A stretch of 64,000 bases of DNA from Aristaeella hokkaidonensis (GCF_018128945.1 NZ_CP068393.1:3286001-3350000); one strand, 5' to 3'. Numbered from the stretch's first letter, positions 35,316 through 43,344 are shown. The notes: a model not told the origin generated them from the sequence alone. Program-made: numbers and translations.

Positions 35316-36152
35316 ATGAGTGAAAGAATAACAACAGTCAACCTGCATACCCATACCCGCAGATGCAAACATGCCAGGGGAATTCCGGCCGACTACGCAA
35401 AGGCCGCGGAAGAGAAGGGAATCCGGGTCCTTGGCATGACGGACCATACGCCGTTTCCGGATGACCGGGTGATCATGATCCGGATGGGCATCACGGAGCT
35501 GAATGATTATATCCGCGAAGTCCGGGAAGCCCAGGCGGCGTATCCGAAACTGAAGATCCTGCTGGGACTGGAATGCGAATATTTTCCGGAGTTTGACGAT
35601 TTTTACCGGATGCTCCGGGAAAAAAAGAAAATGGACTACCTGATCGGCAGCGTGCATTTTTACATGTACAAGGGGAAACCCAAGGGCTTCTGGAACGGCT
35701 TCGTCATGGACCGGGAGGCGCTGCAAAGCTATGCGGACGCCTATACCCAGATGCTGGAGAGCGGCCATTTTTTCTTCGGCGCGCATCCGGATCTTTTCAG
35801 GGCGGCCATCGATACCTGGAATGAGGACTGCGAGGAAACGGCGGAAAGGATCTGTGAGACGGCGGCACGGCTGAAAATGCCGCTGGAGATTAACGTCAGC
35901 GGATGGCTGAAGCAGGAGCAGGACGCGAACAAGCACGGTTATATTTCTGCGGAGAAAGCCATTGCGGACGGAATTTCCTGCCCGCGGCCGTATCCGCTGG
36001 ATGAATTCTGGCGGGTGGCGGCCAGGCACGGGGTCCAGGCAGTGATCAACTCCGATGCCCATGATCCGGAGGTGCTGACAAAGTATATGGAGCTCGGGTA
36101 CGATATGGCCGAGCGGAACGGGGTTGAGATCATCTACCCCTTTGGAAAATGA
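35316..36152 (+). CDS. PHP-domain phosphatase (histidinol-phosphatase-like)
   Basis: 278 residues. Metal-binding motifs of the PHP fold are visible: NLHTHTRRCKHARG, GMTDHTPFPDD, LLGLECEYFP, IGSVHFYM, GAHPDLFR and INSDAHDPE. It resembles HisJ-type histidinol-phosphatases, but no his gene is nearby and it sits at the end of a sugar transporter operon, so a sugar-phosphate substrate is possible. AGGAG precedes the ATG. Confidence 0.85.
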   Translation: MSERITTVNLHTHTRRCKHARGIPADYAKAAEEKGIRVLGMTDHTPFPDDRVIMIRMGITELNDYIREVREAQAAYPKLKILLGLECEYFPEFDDFYRMLREKKKMDYLIGSVHFYMYKGKPKGFWNGFVMDREALQSYADAYTQMLESGHFFFGAHPDLFRAAIDTWNEDCEETAERICETAARLKMPLEINVSGWLKQEQDANKHGYISAEKAIADGISCPRPYPLDEFWRVAARHGVQAVINSDAHDPEVLTKYMELGYDMAERNGVEIIYPFGK

Positions 36153-36185
36153 GAGCCAGGGTACATAACCTCCTTTTTTTACAGG

Positions 36186-36215
36186 GAGCCTGCCGGAAGG
36201 CAGGCTCTTCTGCTT
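36186..36215 (+). terminator. Terminator of the LplABC-PHP operon
   Basis: Perfect 9-bp stem GAGCCTGCC/GGCAGGCTC with loop GGAA, then TTCTGCTTT. Confidence 0.75.
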
Positions 36216-36246
36216 TATGCAAATAAATAAAGATCAGATATTTCAG

Positions 36247-36277
36247 ATAAAAAAATAAAGCCCGGAAGACGGGCTTT
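36247..36277 (-). terminator. Terminator of the TIGR04076 gene
   Basis: On the minus strand AAAGCCCG/CGGGCTTT with a 5-base loop is followed by ATTTTTTTATC. Confidence 0.8.
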
Positions 36278-36304
36278 ATATATGGGTTCATTGCGAAGAG
36301 ACTT

Positions 36305-36574
36305 TCAGCACTCTATTACTTCTACTTGCATCTTTACACGGCATTCATCGGGACAAGATATTACGCTGCACTTGCTTTTCTCTTTACCCTGGTCAAGTTC
36401 TGCACCATTAAGCAAAGCCCATATGTCCGGATAGGCATAATGCCATAATTCCATACAAACAGGCGGGCATATTGTCTTATCTTCCGTTATGATAAACTCC
36501 TGTCCCTGCGTATGAAATCCACTTCTGCATCTGCTTTCAACGATCGTCAATTTCACTTTTCTTGTTGCAGCCAT
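36305..36574 (-). CDS. TIGR04076 family small cysteine-rich protein
   Basis: 89 residues. KVKLTIVESRCRSGFHTQGQEF, ICPPVCMELWHYAYPDIWALLNGA and a C-terminal ISCPDECRVKMQVEVIE follow the TIGR04076 pattern, seen in many anaerobes with unknown function. Five cysteines could bind metal. GGAGAG precedes the ATG. Confidence 0.75.
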   Translation of the reverse strand: MAATRKVKLTIVESRCRSGFHTQGQEFIITEDKTICPPVCMELWHYAYPDIWALLNGAELDQGKEKSKCSVISCPDECRVKMQVEVIEC

Positions 36575-36630
36575 TGTTTACTCTCCAGGTGGGGGGGTTG
36601 TACATTGAAAAGAACCCTTGTTCTTTACTA

Positions 36631-36839
36631 TCATTCCTTAGATTTCGCGGTGTTAATAGAAGAAACCAGCATGCGGCGCAGATTGGTACACTGATTCATC
36701 AGGTTTTAAAATCAGATTCGACAATGCTATCGGTATCTTTCAGAAGGTTCAGCCAGTAGTCACACTCATTACACTCTTTCAGAGCAATCTCCAGCTTGGC
36801 AAAGGAGGTTGATTTGTCACGGAGCGGGCTGGGCTTCAT
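36631..36839 (-). pseudogene. Decayed four-helix-bundle protein (S23/TIGR02436-like remnant)
   Basis: From ATG 36839, after GGAGGTACC, the frame reads MKPSPLRDKSTSFAKLEIAL then KECNECDYWLNLL and stops at 36699. The KECNE-YWL-LL pattern is the core of the four-helix-bundle family, and MKPSPLRDKS resembles its N-terminus, but the ~50 residues normally between are missing. Adding one base at the AAAA run (about 36705-36708) would continue the frame into NLMNQCTNLRRMLVSSINTA, the usual C-terminus, ending at 36631. So it carries an internal deletion and a frameshift. The residual gap around it holds nothing else recognised. Confidence 0.65.
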
Positions 36840-36860
36840 GGGTGGTACCTCCAGTTGGAT

Positions 36861-36897
36861 CAGTGAAGAGTGTAGAGTGATGAGTGAAGAGTGAAGT
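36861..36897. repeat. Short GTGAAGAGTG-type repeat tract after guaA
   Basis: Degenerate tandem units of AGAGTGA/GTGAAGAGTG. Similar tracts lie after asnB (38600-38640) and dapL (about 40398-40432). Confidence 0.6.
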
Positions 36898-36928
36898 ATC
36901 GAATGGGATTACTCCCATTCGATACTTG
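36894..36928 (-). terminator. Hairpin spanning the guaA stop codon
   Basis: AAGTATCGAATGGGA and TCCCATTCGATACTT form a perfect 15-bp stem. The last guaA codons make the 5' arm and the TAA lies in the loop. No strong T-tract follows, so it may be a stability element as much as a terminator. Confidence 0.55.
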
Positions 36929-38453
36929 CCGGAGGCTTAGTAGTTACATCCAGCACTACCCGACTTGCATGCGGAACCTCATTGACAATGCGGGCGGAAA
37001 CCCGGGCAATGAGGTCGTAGGGGAGACGGGCCCAGTCGGCAGTCATGAAGTCGTCGGTGGTAACGGCACGGAGGGCGATGGTGTAGTCATAAGTGCGTTC
37101 GTCACCCATGACACCGACGCTCTGGATGCCGGTCAGTACGGTGAAATACTGATTAACATGGCGATCCAGACCGGCGGCAGCGATCTCCTCACGGAAGATG
37201 GCGTCGCTTTCGCGGACGATCTCCGCCTTTTCCGGAGTGACTTCTCCGATAATACGGATGGCCAGGCCGGGACCGGGGAAGGGCTGGCGCCAGACCAGTT
37301 CCTTCGGCAGGCCGAGGGTCTCGCCCAGGGCGCGAACTTCATCCTTGAAGAGCATACGCAGGGGCTCGATAAGCTCGGTGAAGCCCAGCTCCTTTGGCAG
37401 ACCGCCGACGTTGTGGTGGCTCTTGATGACGGCGGCGTTGGTACCCTGGCCGCTTTCGATGACATCGGGATAGATGGTACCCTGTGCAAAATAGTCCAGC
37501 TTGCCGAGGGCAGTGGCTTCTTTCTTAAAGACTTCAATAAAGTCACGGCCGATGATGTGCCGTTTTTCTTCCGGCTCCGTAACGCCCTTCAGATCCGCAA
37601 AGAAGCGGTCGGCTGCGTCGGAACGGATGAACCGTACCGGGAAGAGATGACTGAAAACATGGCAGACCTGATCGCTCTCTCCCTTGCGCAGGAGGCCGTG
37701 ATCCACGAACACGCAGGTGAGACGCTTTCCGATGGCTTTGTAGATCAGGGCGGCAACAACAGAAGAATCCACGCCGCCGGACAGGGCCAGCAGCACGGTG
37801 CCGTTTTCACCGACTGTTTCCCGGATCTGGCGGATGGCTGTTTCGGCGTAGGCGCTCATGGTCCAGTCGCCGGAGCAGCCGCAGAAGCGGAAGAGGAAGT
37901 TGCGGATGAGCATGGTGCCTTCCTCGGTATGGGTAACTTCCGGATGGAACTGCACGCAGCAGATTTTCTTATCCTCATTCACCATGGCGGCAATGGGACA
38001 GTTGTCCGTTTCCGCAATAACGCGGAATCCGGGCGGGCAGGCACTGACCTGCCAGGTATGGCTCATCCAGCAGTTGGAAGCCGGCTGCATACCGCCGAGA
38101 AGACCGGTCTGTTCCTTCATCCGAACTGTAACGCGGCCGTATTCCCGCTCCTTTGCTTTTTCAACCGCACCACCCAGAAGCAGGGCGGTCAGCTGCATAC
38201 CATAGCAAATACCCAGTACCGGGATACCGGCCTCATACAGGGCAGGATCGATCCGGGGAGCATCAGCATCATGGACGCTGGAGGGGCCGCCGGAAAGGAT
38301 AATACCGATCGGCTTACGGGCCAGGATGTCTGCCAGGGGCATATTCCACGGGACAACCTCGGAATAGACGTGGCATTCACGGACGCGGCGGGCGATCAGC
38401 TGGGTATACTGGCCGCCAAAGTCCAGGATAATGATGGTTTCTTTTTGCTGCAT
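36909..38453 (-). CDS. guaA: GMP synthase (glutamine-hydrolysing)
   Basis: 514 residues, the standard length. Class-I amidotransferase domain (about 1-195) with GICYGMQ nucleophile and [11 protein letters not shown]-pyrophosphatase domain with P-loop [15 protein letters not shown]-terminal dimerisation domain ending ATIEWE-like SIEWE. Converts XMP to GMP using glutamine. GGAGGGAACCT precedes the ATG; the longer frame has no site. It lies alone behind its own promoter, downstream of asnB on the minus strand. Confidence 0.97.
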   Translation of the reverse strand: MQQKETIIILDFGGQYTQLIARRVRECHVYSEVVPWNMPLADILARKPIGIILSGGPSSVHDADAPRIDPALYEAGIPVLGICYGMQLTALLLGGAVEKAKEREYGRVTVRMKEQTGLLGGMQPASNCWMSHTWQVSACPPGFRVIAETDNCPIAAMVNEDKKICCVQFHPEVTHTEEGTMLIRNFLFRFCGCSGDWTMSAYAETAIRQIRETVGENGTVLLALSGGVDSSVVAALIYKAIGKRLTCVFVDHGLLRKGESDQVCHVFSHLFPVRFIRSDAADRFFADLKGVTEPEEKRHIIGRDFIEVFKKEATALGKLDYFAQGTIYPDVIESGQGTNAAVIKSHHNVGGLPKELGFTELIEPLRMLFKDEVRALGETLGLPKELVWRQPFPGPGLAIRIIGEVTPEKAEIVRESDAIFREEIAAAGLDRHVNQYFTVLTGIQSVGVMGDERTYDYTIALRAVTTDDFMTADWARLPYDLIARVSARIVNEVPHASRVVLDVTTKPPASIEWE

Positions 38454-38517
38454 AGGTTCCCTCCGAAGAGATTGGATCGAATCGTGATTCACAATGATGA
38501 ATCCGAGTTATTATGAA

Positions 38518-38535
38518 CGCAAATCCCGATTTGCG
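38518..38535. promoter_or_regulatory. Palindromic candidate operator in the guaA leader
   Basis: CGCAAATC-CC-GATTTGCG is a perfect 8-bp dyad about 9 bases downstream of the guaA -10, a position for a repressor. The regulator is unknown. Confidence 0.45.
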
Positions 38536-38543
38536 CAATAATA

Positions 38544-38552
38544 ATTATACCA
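38544..38552 (-). promoter_or_regulatory. Extended -10 promoter of guaA
   Basis: Minus strand TGGTATAAT, a consensus extended -10; no good -35 is visible. About 85 bases of leader separate it from the ATG. Confidence 0.6.
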
Positions 38553-38570
38553 TAAACCAACGAAACCGGA

Positions 38571-38600
38571 ATAACAAAGAGGCGTTTCCGCCTCTTTGTG
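38571..38600 (-). terminator. Terminator downstream of asnB
   Basis: ACAAAGAGGCG/CGCCTCTTTGT stem with loop GAAA on the minus strand, followed by TATTCC. It is only moderately T-rich. Confidence 0.6.
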
Positions 38601-38640
38601 AAGTGTATAGTTGAGAGTGAAAAGTGTAGAGTGAAGAGTT

Positions 38641-38696
38641 GCACAGGCATTGGCCAATTATTGGCCGCTTTGGCCATAATTGGCCAATACCCGTGC
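38641..38696 (-). repeat. Long inverted repeat spanning the asnB stop codon
   Basis: Arms of about 25 bases, GCACGGGTATTGGCCAATTA... and its near-complement, pair with few mismatches around a short loop. The last ~10 asnB codons form one arm and the TAA lies inside the hairpin. Confidence 0.75.
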
Positions 38697-40238
38697 AGAA
38701 GGATCATTGACATTGCAGCCGGGCCAGGTTTTGTTGGGCATCCAGAAGTCAGGAATCATATGAGCCTGGCCGGGATAATACTGCTCGAACAGTTCCCGGT
38801 AAAGGAGGCTTTCCTTTGTGAAGGGACGGCAATAGTCGTATTTCGCTGCTTTTTCCTCAAATTCCTGATCCGTATAGGTCTTCTCGGCATAGGCTTTCAG
38901 ATCGTCCACCATGCTGTGGCCTACTGCGTCGGAGAAGGCAGCCTTCTGGCGCCAGAGGATTTCATCCGGCAGGATATGATCATCCGCGAAGGCTTTACGG
39001 ATCAGGTATTTGCCCATGTTGTGATTGTTCATCTTCAGTTCCGGATCAATGCTCATGGCATAGCGCACGAACTTCAGGTCGCCGAAGGGAACCCGGGCTT
39101 CCAGGGAGTTGTAGGAAATACAGCGGTCGGCGCGGAGCACATCGTAAACATGCAGTTCCCGGATACGCTTTTCCGCTTCCTCCTGGAAGGCGGCGGCGGA
39201 AGGAGCGAAGTCCGTGTACTTATAACCGAACAGTTCATCGGAAATTTCACCGGTCAGCAGTACCCGGACGTCTGTGTTCTCATGGATCCATTTACAGACC
39301 AGGTACATGCCGATGGAAGCGCGGATGGTGGTGATATCCCAGGTGCCGAGCAGCTCCACAACCGTGGGCAGCGCTTCCAGCACATCCTTCTCATTAATGA
39401 TCACTTCCGTATGGTCGCTGCCGATATAATCCGCAACCATGCGGGCATACTTCAGGTCGATGGCATCAATGTCCATACCGATGGCGAAAGTGCGGATCGG
39501 TTTGTTCAGCATTTTCTGGGCGATGGCGCAGACGAGAGAGGAGTCCAGACCGCCGGAAAGCAGGAAACCAACCGGGGCATCCGCGTCCAGCCGCTTTTCT
39601 ACGCCGTCCATCAGCAGACGCCGCAGTTTGGGACAGACTTCTGCTTCTGTTTTCATGGTGAAATATCCGACGTAGGCGGGGTCTGCATACTGGATAAACT
39701 CACCGTCGATCCAGTAGTGGCCGGGCGGGAAGGGAAGAATCTTATCGCACATGCCGATCAGGTTTTTCGGTTCGCTGGCGAAGGCCATACCGCCGCCGCG
39801 AACCTCTCCGTAATAGAGAGGACGGATACCGATGGGATCCCTTGCAGCAATCAGTTTCTGCTGTTTGCCGTCCCAGAGGATCAGGGCGAACTCCGCATCC
39901 AGGGTTTTGAACATTTCCACGCCATATTCCCGGTAGAGGGGAAGCAGGATTTCACAGTCACATTCGCTTTTCAGGTCATAGGTTTCCATGAGACGGGCCC
40001 GCAGGGGACGGAAGCCGTACAGCTCGCCGTTGCAGACCACATAGTCGTCGTCCAGCCGGAAGGGCTGCATACCTTCCTCGTGCAGGCCCATGATGGCCAG
40101 ACGGTGAAAACCAAGGATGCCGCCGGGAATATCCACCAGGCGGCTCATATCCGGACCGCGGGAGATGGTCCGGTCAAAACAGGTTTTGATCAGGTCCCGG
40201 GGAAAACGGGCACCGGTCGTACCGAAAATAGAACACAT
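38658..40238 (-). CDS. asnB: Asparagine synthase (glutamine-hydrolysing)
   Basis: 526 residues. Starts MCSIFG, with Cys2 as the class-II amidotransferase nucleophile after Met removal. Glutaminase domain about 2-200; synthetase domain with PP-loop LLSGGLDSSLVCAIA and YSGEISDE-like LTGEISDELFGY. Makes asparagine from aspartate, glutamine and ATP. GGAGTGAAACG precedes the ATG. It lies 177 bases after dapL; that spacer holds two strong hairpins. Confidence 0.95.
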   Translation of the reverse strand: MCSIFGTTGARFPRDLIKTCFDRTISRGPDMSRLVDIPGGILGFHRLAIMGLHEEGMQPFRLDDDYVVCNGELYGFRPLRARLMETYDLKSECDCEILLPLYREYGVEMFKTLDAEFALILWDGKQQKLIAARDPIGIRPLYYGEVRGGGMAFASEPKNLIGMCDKILPFPPGHYWIDGEFIQYADPAYVGYFTMKTEAEVCPKLRRLLMDGVEKRLDADAPVGFLLSGGLDSSLVCAIAQKMLNKPIRTFAIGMDIDAIDLKYARMVADYIGSDHTEVIINEKDVLEALPTVVELLGTWDITTIRASIGMYLVCKWIHENTDVRVLLTGEISDELFGYKYTDFAPSAAAFQEEAEKRIRELHVYDVLRADRCISYNSLEARVPFGDLKFVRYAMSIDPELKMNNHNMGKYLIRKAFADDHILPDEILWRQKAAFSDAVGHSMVDDLKAYAEKTYTDQEFEEKAAKYDYCRPFTKESLLYRELFEQYYPGQAHMIPDFWMPNKTWPGCNVNDPSARVLANYGQSGQ

Positions 40239-40278
40239 ATCGTTTCACTCCAATTCAGAATTTCATGATCGCCGTTAC

Positions 40279-40350
40279 CAAAGTTTCATATGGAAACTTT
40301 GACGGCTGTAATGTGGGAAGCATTAGCCGTGCTGAAGCACGGATGCTTCC
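40279..40350 (-). repeat. Two hairpins in the dapL-asnB spacer
   Basis: CAAAGTTTC/GAAACTTTG around 40279-40301 and a stem of GGAAGCAT plus CCGTGC with GCACGG plus ATGCTTCC around 40317-40350. Neither has a T-tract. They may shape the asnB leader or end the dapL message. AATTCAGAATT-type sequence flanks both sides. Confidence 0.5.
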
Positions 40351-40415
40351 GCAACAATTCAGAATTCATAATTTGCCGCTGCGGCGGGAAAAGATATCAG
40401 TGAAAAGTGAAGAAT

Positions 40416-41609
40416 TTAGAGTGCAGAGTTGCTGAGCAATTTCAACAGACGATCGGCGGCTTCAACTGTATCAGCAGGATCACCGAAGGTGGAGAAACGG
40501 AAGAAACCTTCACCGCAGGCACCAAAGCCCTCACCGGGAGTGCCGACAACCTGGATCTCATTGAGCAGCTTGTCGAAGAATTCCCAGCTGCCCATGCCGT
40601 TCGGGCACTGCATCCAGATATAGGGAGCATTCTTGCCGCCCCAGTAGCGGATCCCGGCCTTGTCCAGCGCGGCCATGAGCACCTTGGCATTCTGCTTATA
40701 GATCCGGATGTTGTCATGGATCTGCTTTTGTCCTTCATCTGTGAAGACGGCGGCGCCACCGTGCTGCAGAATATAGGAAACGCCGTTGGTCTTGGTTGTG
40801 CGGTTTCGTACCCACATGGCATTGAGGTTCATGCCGCAGCGCTCCAGCGCCTTCGGGATGACCGTGTAGCCAAGACGAGTGCCGGTAAAACCGGCGGTCT
40901 TGGACAGGGAGCAGATCTCGATGGCACAGGTTTCCGCGCCGGGGATTTCAAAGATGCTGTGGGGAAGATCTTCCTCAATAAAAGCTTCATAAGCCGCATC
41001 GAAGAGGATCACCGCACCCCGGTCATTGGCCCAGTTGACCCACTGGGTCAGCTGTTCCCGGTTGTAAGCGGCACCGGTGGGATTGTTCGGGGAGCACAGA
41101 TAGATCAGATCCGCGTCAATGCCGGGCTTCGGCAGGGGCAGGAAATGATTATCCGGGCCGGAGGGAAGATGAATAATCTCCCGGCCGGCCATGGTATTGG
41201 CGTCCACATAAGCGGGATAGGCCGGCTCCATGATCAGGGCTTTGTTGGACCGATCGAAGAGATCCAGCAGGTCGCCCAGTTCATCGCTGGCGCCGCTGGA
41301 AACGAAGACTTCCTCAGGAGAGAGGAATACATCCCGCTTCTCGTAGTGCTTTGCGATAGTCTCCCGGAGGGAGGGGGCGCCGCACTCGGGCATATAACCA
41401 TGGAAGCGACCCTTTACGCTCTGATCATCCACGCCTTCATGCAATGCCTTAATAACCGCAGGAACCAGCGGCAGGGAAACATCACCGATGCCCATCCGGT
41501 AAAGATGGGTACCCGGATGATCCGCCAGGTAAGCCTTGGTCTTCTGGGCAATATGATAGAAAAGGTAGGACTCTTTCAGATTTGCGTAGCTGAGGTTGGG
41601 TGTCAGCAT
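40416..41609 (-). CDS. dapL: LL-diaminopimelate aminotransferase-like PLP enzyme
   Basis: 397 residues. HLYRMGIGDVSLPLVPAVI, IYLCSPNNPTGAAYN, ILFDAAYEAFI, PLP-lysine motif SLSKTAGFTGTRLGYTV and TTKTNGVSYILQHGGAA match DapL, which makes LL-diaminopimelate from tetrahydrodipicolinate with glutamate as amino donor. Some family positions differ (FHGYMPECGAPSLRE, VSSGASDELGDLLDLF), so a related substrate is possible. AAAGGAG lies 8 bases before the ATG; the longer frame is untranslated leader. It is divergent from glnA. Confidence 0.85.
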   Translation of the reverse strand: MLTPNLSYANLKESYLFYHIAQKTKAYLADHPGTHLYRMGIGDVSLPLVPAVIKALHEGVDDQSVKGRFHGYMPECGAPSLRETIAKHYEKRDVFLSPEEVFVSSGASDELGDLLDLFDRSNKALIMEPAYPAYVDANTMAGREIIHLPSGPDNHFLPLPKPGIDADLIYLCSPNNPTGAAYNREQLTQWVNWANDRGAVILFDAAYEAFIEEDLPHSIFEIPGAETCAIEICSLSKTAGFTGTRLGYTVIPKALERCGMNLNAMWVRNRTTKTNGVSYILQHGGAAVFTDEGQKQIHDNIRIYKQNAKVLMAALDKAGIRYWGGKNAPYIWMQCPNGMGSWEFFDKLLNEIQVVGTPGEGFGACGEGFFRFSTFGDPADTVEAADRLLKLLSNSAL

Positions 41610-41652
41610 GGGATCAACTCCTTTGTTGCTTAGAAAATAGGAGATATTAAGT

Positions 41653-41703
41653 AAAACAAAAAAACAAGGCGCAGGGATCCTTTCGCAGGACGCCTTTGCC
41701 TTG
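41653..41703 (-). terminator. Leader terminator of dapL
   Basis: On the minus strand AAGGCG...CGCCTT encloses a TCC/GGA inner stem and is followed by TTGTTTTTTTGTTTT. It begins about 10 bases after the -10, so transcription would stop almost at once unless an antiterminator acts. Its 5' arm overlaps the hexaloop hairpin at 41686-41703. Confidence 0.75.
41686..41703 (-). promoter_or_regulatory. Candidate ANTAR-binding hexaloop hairpin, dapL leader
   Basis: CAAGGC[AAAGGC]GTCCTG on the minus strand: a 6-bp stem with an A-C mismatch at pair 3 and a G-U at pair 5, and a six-base loop with A at 1 and G at 4, the ANTAR target rule. Same layout as in the glnA and nitR leaders. Confidence 0.6.
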
Positions 41704-41712
41704 TTGGGAGGT

Positions 41713-41741
41713 ATGGTATCATTCCCTGAAAGCCTTGTCAA
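41713..41741 (-). promoter_or_regulatory. Promoter of dapL
   Basis: Minus strand TTGACA (41736-41741), 17-base spacer, TACCAT (41713-41718). Confidence 0.75.
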
Positions 41742-41794
41742 GGAAGAAACAGGGAATGAAAACAGCGAATACAAAGGGAATACAATCTGGGGGA

Positions 41795-41823
41795 TTGACA
41801 GCTTTCCGGACCGGTGATAGGAT
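41795..41823 (+). promoter_or_regulatory. Promoter of glnA
   Basis: TTGACA (41795-41800), 17-base spacer, TAGGAT (41818-41823), divergent from the dapL promoter 54 bases away. Confidence 0.8.
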
Positions 41824-41831
41824 ACGCGCAT

Positions 41832-41849
41832 CAGGGCAAGGGTGTCGTG
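41832..41849 (+). promoter_or_regulatory. Candidate ANTAR-binding hexaloop hairpin, glnA leader
   Basis: CAGGGC[AAGGGT]GTCGTG: 6-bp stem with a G-G mismatch at pair 3 and G-U at pair 5, loop A1/G4. It starts about 9 bases after the -10 and shares bases with the terminator 5' arm, so the two are mutually exclusive. Confidence 0.6.
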
Positions 41850-41878
41850 CTGACGATGCACCTTGCTCTCTTTCTTTT
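41836..41878 (+). terminator. Leader terminator of glnA
   Basis: GCAAGGGTGTCGT pairs with ACGATGCACCTTGC (small bulges) and TCTCTTTCTTTT follows, 27 bases before the glnA ATG. Premature termination is expected unless it is prevented. Confidence 0.7.
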
Positions 41879-41904
41879 ATTATGACGCTGAGGGGGTCAG
41901 TATT

Positions 41905-43236
41905 ATGAGTAAGTACACGAAGGAAGACATTATCCGCCTGGTACGGGAAGACGACGTGGAGTTCATCCGGATGCAGTTCACCGATATTTTCGGTCAGCTG
42001 AAGAACGTGGCTATTACAGCCAGCCAGATTGAAAAAGCCGTTAACAATGAAATTATGATCGACGGCAGCAGCATTGAGGGCTTTGTCCGCATCAATGAGA
42101 GCGACCAGTATCTGCGCCCCGACCTGGACACCTTCACTATTCTGCCCTGGCGTCCCCAGCATGGTAAAGTCGCCAGACTGATTTGCGACGTTTACAATCC
42201 CGACGGAACACCCTTTGCCGGTGATCCCCGCGGCGTGCTGAAGAAAGTACTGAAGCGGGCGGCCGACATGGGTTACTCCTTCAACGTCGGACCGGAGTGC
42301 GAATTCTTCCTCTTCCAGACTGATGAAGAAGGAAAACCCACCACCACCACTTCCGACGAAGCCGGCTACTTCGACCTGGGACCGCTGGATCACGGCGAGA
42401 GCACCCGCCGCGAGATCTGCCTGGCGCTGGAGCAGATGGGCTTCGAAATCGAAGCCAGCCATCATGAAGTGGCTGCCGGCCAGCACGAGATCGACTTCCG
42501 TTACGCTGACGCGCTGACGGCGGCCGACAACATCATGACCTTCAAACTGGCTGTGAAAACGCTGGCCCAGAAGAACGGCCTGCATGCAACCTTCATGCCC
42601 AAGCCTGTGTTCGGTATCAACGGCAGCGGCATGCACACCAATATGAGCCTTTTCAAGGATGGCAAGAACGTATTTGCCGATCCTTCCGATAAGCGCGGCC
42701 TGAGCAAGGAAGCTTATGCCTTCATCGCCGGTATCCTGGCCCACATCCGCGGCATGGCGGCGATCACCAACCCGCTGGTCAACAGTTACAAGCGCCTGGT
42801 ACCCGGCTATGAAGCTCCCTGCTACCTGGCCTGGAGCGCCAGCAACCGCAGCGCCCTGATCCGTATTCCTGCTGCCCGTGGCAACGGAACCCGCGTTGAG
42901 CTGCGCTGCCCCGATCCGAGCGCGAACCCCTACCTGAACATGGCCGTCTGCCTGGCCGCCGGCCTGGACGGTATTGAAAAGGGTATGACCCCGCCGGATG
43001 AAATCACGGAGAACATCTTCGCTATGGATGCTGCCACCCGCGAAGCGAAGGGCATCAAGTCCCTGCCCGGCACACTGAAGGAAGCCGTCGACTGCCTGAA
43101 GGAAGACGCAGTGATCTGCACCGCCCTGGGCGAGCACGTGCTCGGTCAGTATGTGGAAGGCAAGGAAAAAGAGTGGGATGCCTATCGTACGCATGTGAGC
43201 AAGTGGGAAATCGACCGCTATCTGGTAATGTTTTAA
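41905..43236 (+). CDS. glnA: Glutamine synthetase, type I
   Basis: 443 residues, the GSI-alpha size of Bacillus and clostridia. [13 protein letters not shown] and [16 protein letters not shown] at the N-terminus, [11 protein letters not shown], the [20 protein letters not shown]/metal region and the [24 protein letters not shown] active-site block are intact. It forms glutamine from glutamate, ammonia and ATP. GAGGGGG lies before the ATG. The ANTAR regulator and glutamate synthase follow on the same strand. Confidence 0.97.
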   Translation: MSKYTKEDIIRLVREDDVEFIRMQFTDIFGQLKNVAITASQIEKAVNNEIMIDGSSIEGFVRINESDQYLRPDLDTFTILPWRPQHGKVARLICDVYNPDGTPFAGDPRGVLKKVLKRAADMGYSFNVGPECEFFLFQTDEEGKPTTTTSDEAGYFDLGPLDHGESTRREICLALEQMGFEIEASHHEVAAGQHEIDFRYADALTAADNIMTFKLAVKTLAQKNGLHATFMPKPVFGINGSGMHTNMSLFKDGKNVFADPSDKRGLSKEAYAFIAGILAHIRGMAAITNPLVNSYKRLVPGYEAPCYLAWSASNRSALIRIPAARGNGTRVELRCPDPSANPYLNMAVCLAAGLDGIEKGMTPPDEITENIFAMDAATREAKGIKSLPGTLKEAVDCLKEDAVICTALGEHVLGQYVEGKEKEWDAYRTHVSKWEIDRYLVMF

Positions 43237-43274
43237 TTAATTCAGAATTATGAATTCAGAATTCAGAATTATAT
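43237..43274. repeat. AATTCAGAATT-type spacer repeat after glnA
   Basis: Degenerate tandem 8-mers (AATTCAGA) directly after the glnA stop. The same kind of tract follows gltB, gltD and trpD. Confidence 0.7.
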
Positions 43275-43324
43275 AGGATTTCCATACTGTTGCGGATTCT
43301 GTGTAATATGCGAACGTATAAGCA

Positions 43325-43344
43325 GAAACGCACCGGCGTGGTTC
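43325..43344 (+). promoter_or_regulatory. Candidate ANTAR-binding hexaloop hairpin, nitR leader
   Basis: GAAACGC[ACCGGC]GTGGTTC: stem with an A-G mismatch at the third pair of the inner six and G-U at the fifth, loop A1/G4, the same architecture as the glnA and dapL leaders. No terminator overlaps it here. A weak promoter (TTTCCA, 17 bases, TGTAAT at 43302-43307) lies upstream. Confidence 0.5.

Noticed and set aside
36838..36852. GGGTGGTACCTCC on the plus strand, similar to a T-box core
   Set aside because: No stem I, specifier or downstream amino-acid gene on this strand; it is the complement of the pseudogene's ribosome binding site.
38641..38696. TTGGCCAA-rich repeats considered as a CRISPR or operator array
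   Set aside because: Only one inverted pair, partly coding for the AsnB C-terminus; no regular spacers.
36891..40268. Two ~550-codon plus-strand frames opposite guaA and asnB
   Set aside because: Both are shadows of highly conserved enzymes on the minus strand.
41672..41690. A second hexaloop in the dapL leader (AAAGGA in a near-duplicate 14-base unit)
   Set aside because: The loop fits A1/G4 but the flanking bases do not form a stem.
41849..41866. A second ANTAR hexaloop in the glnA leader (loop ACGATG)
   Set aside because: Position 4 is A, not G, and the stem is part of the terminator.
43281..43325. A second hexaloop hairpin upstream of the nitR one
   Set aside because: AACGTA fits the A1/G4 rule, but the flanks do not pair.
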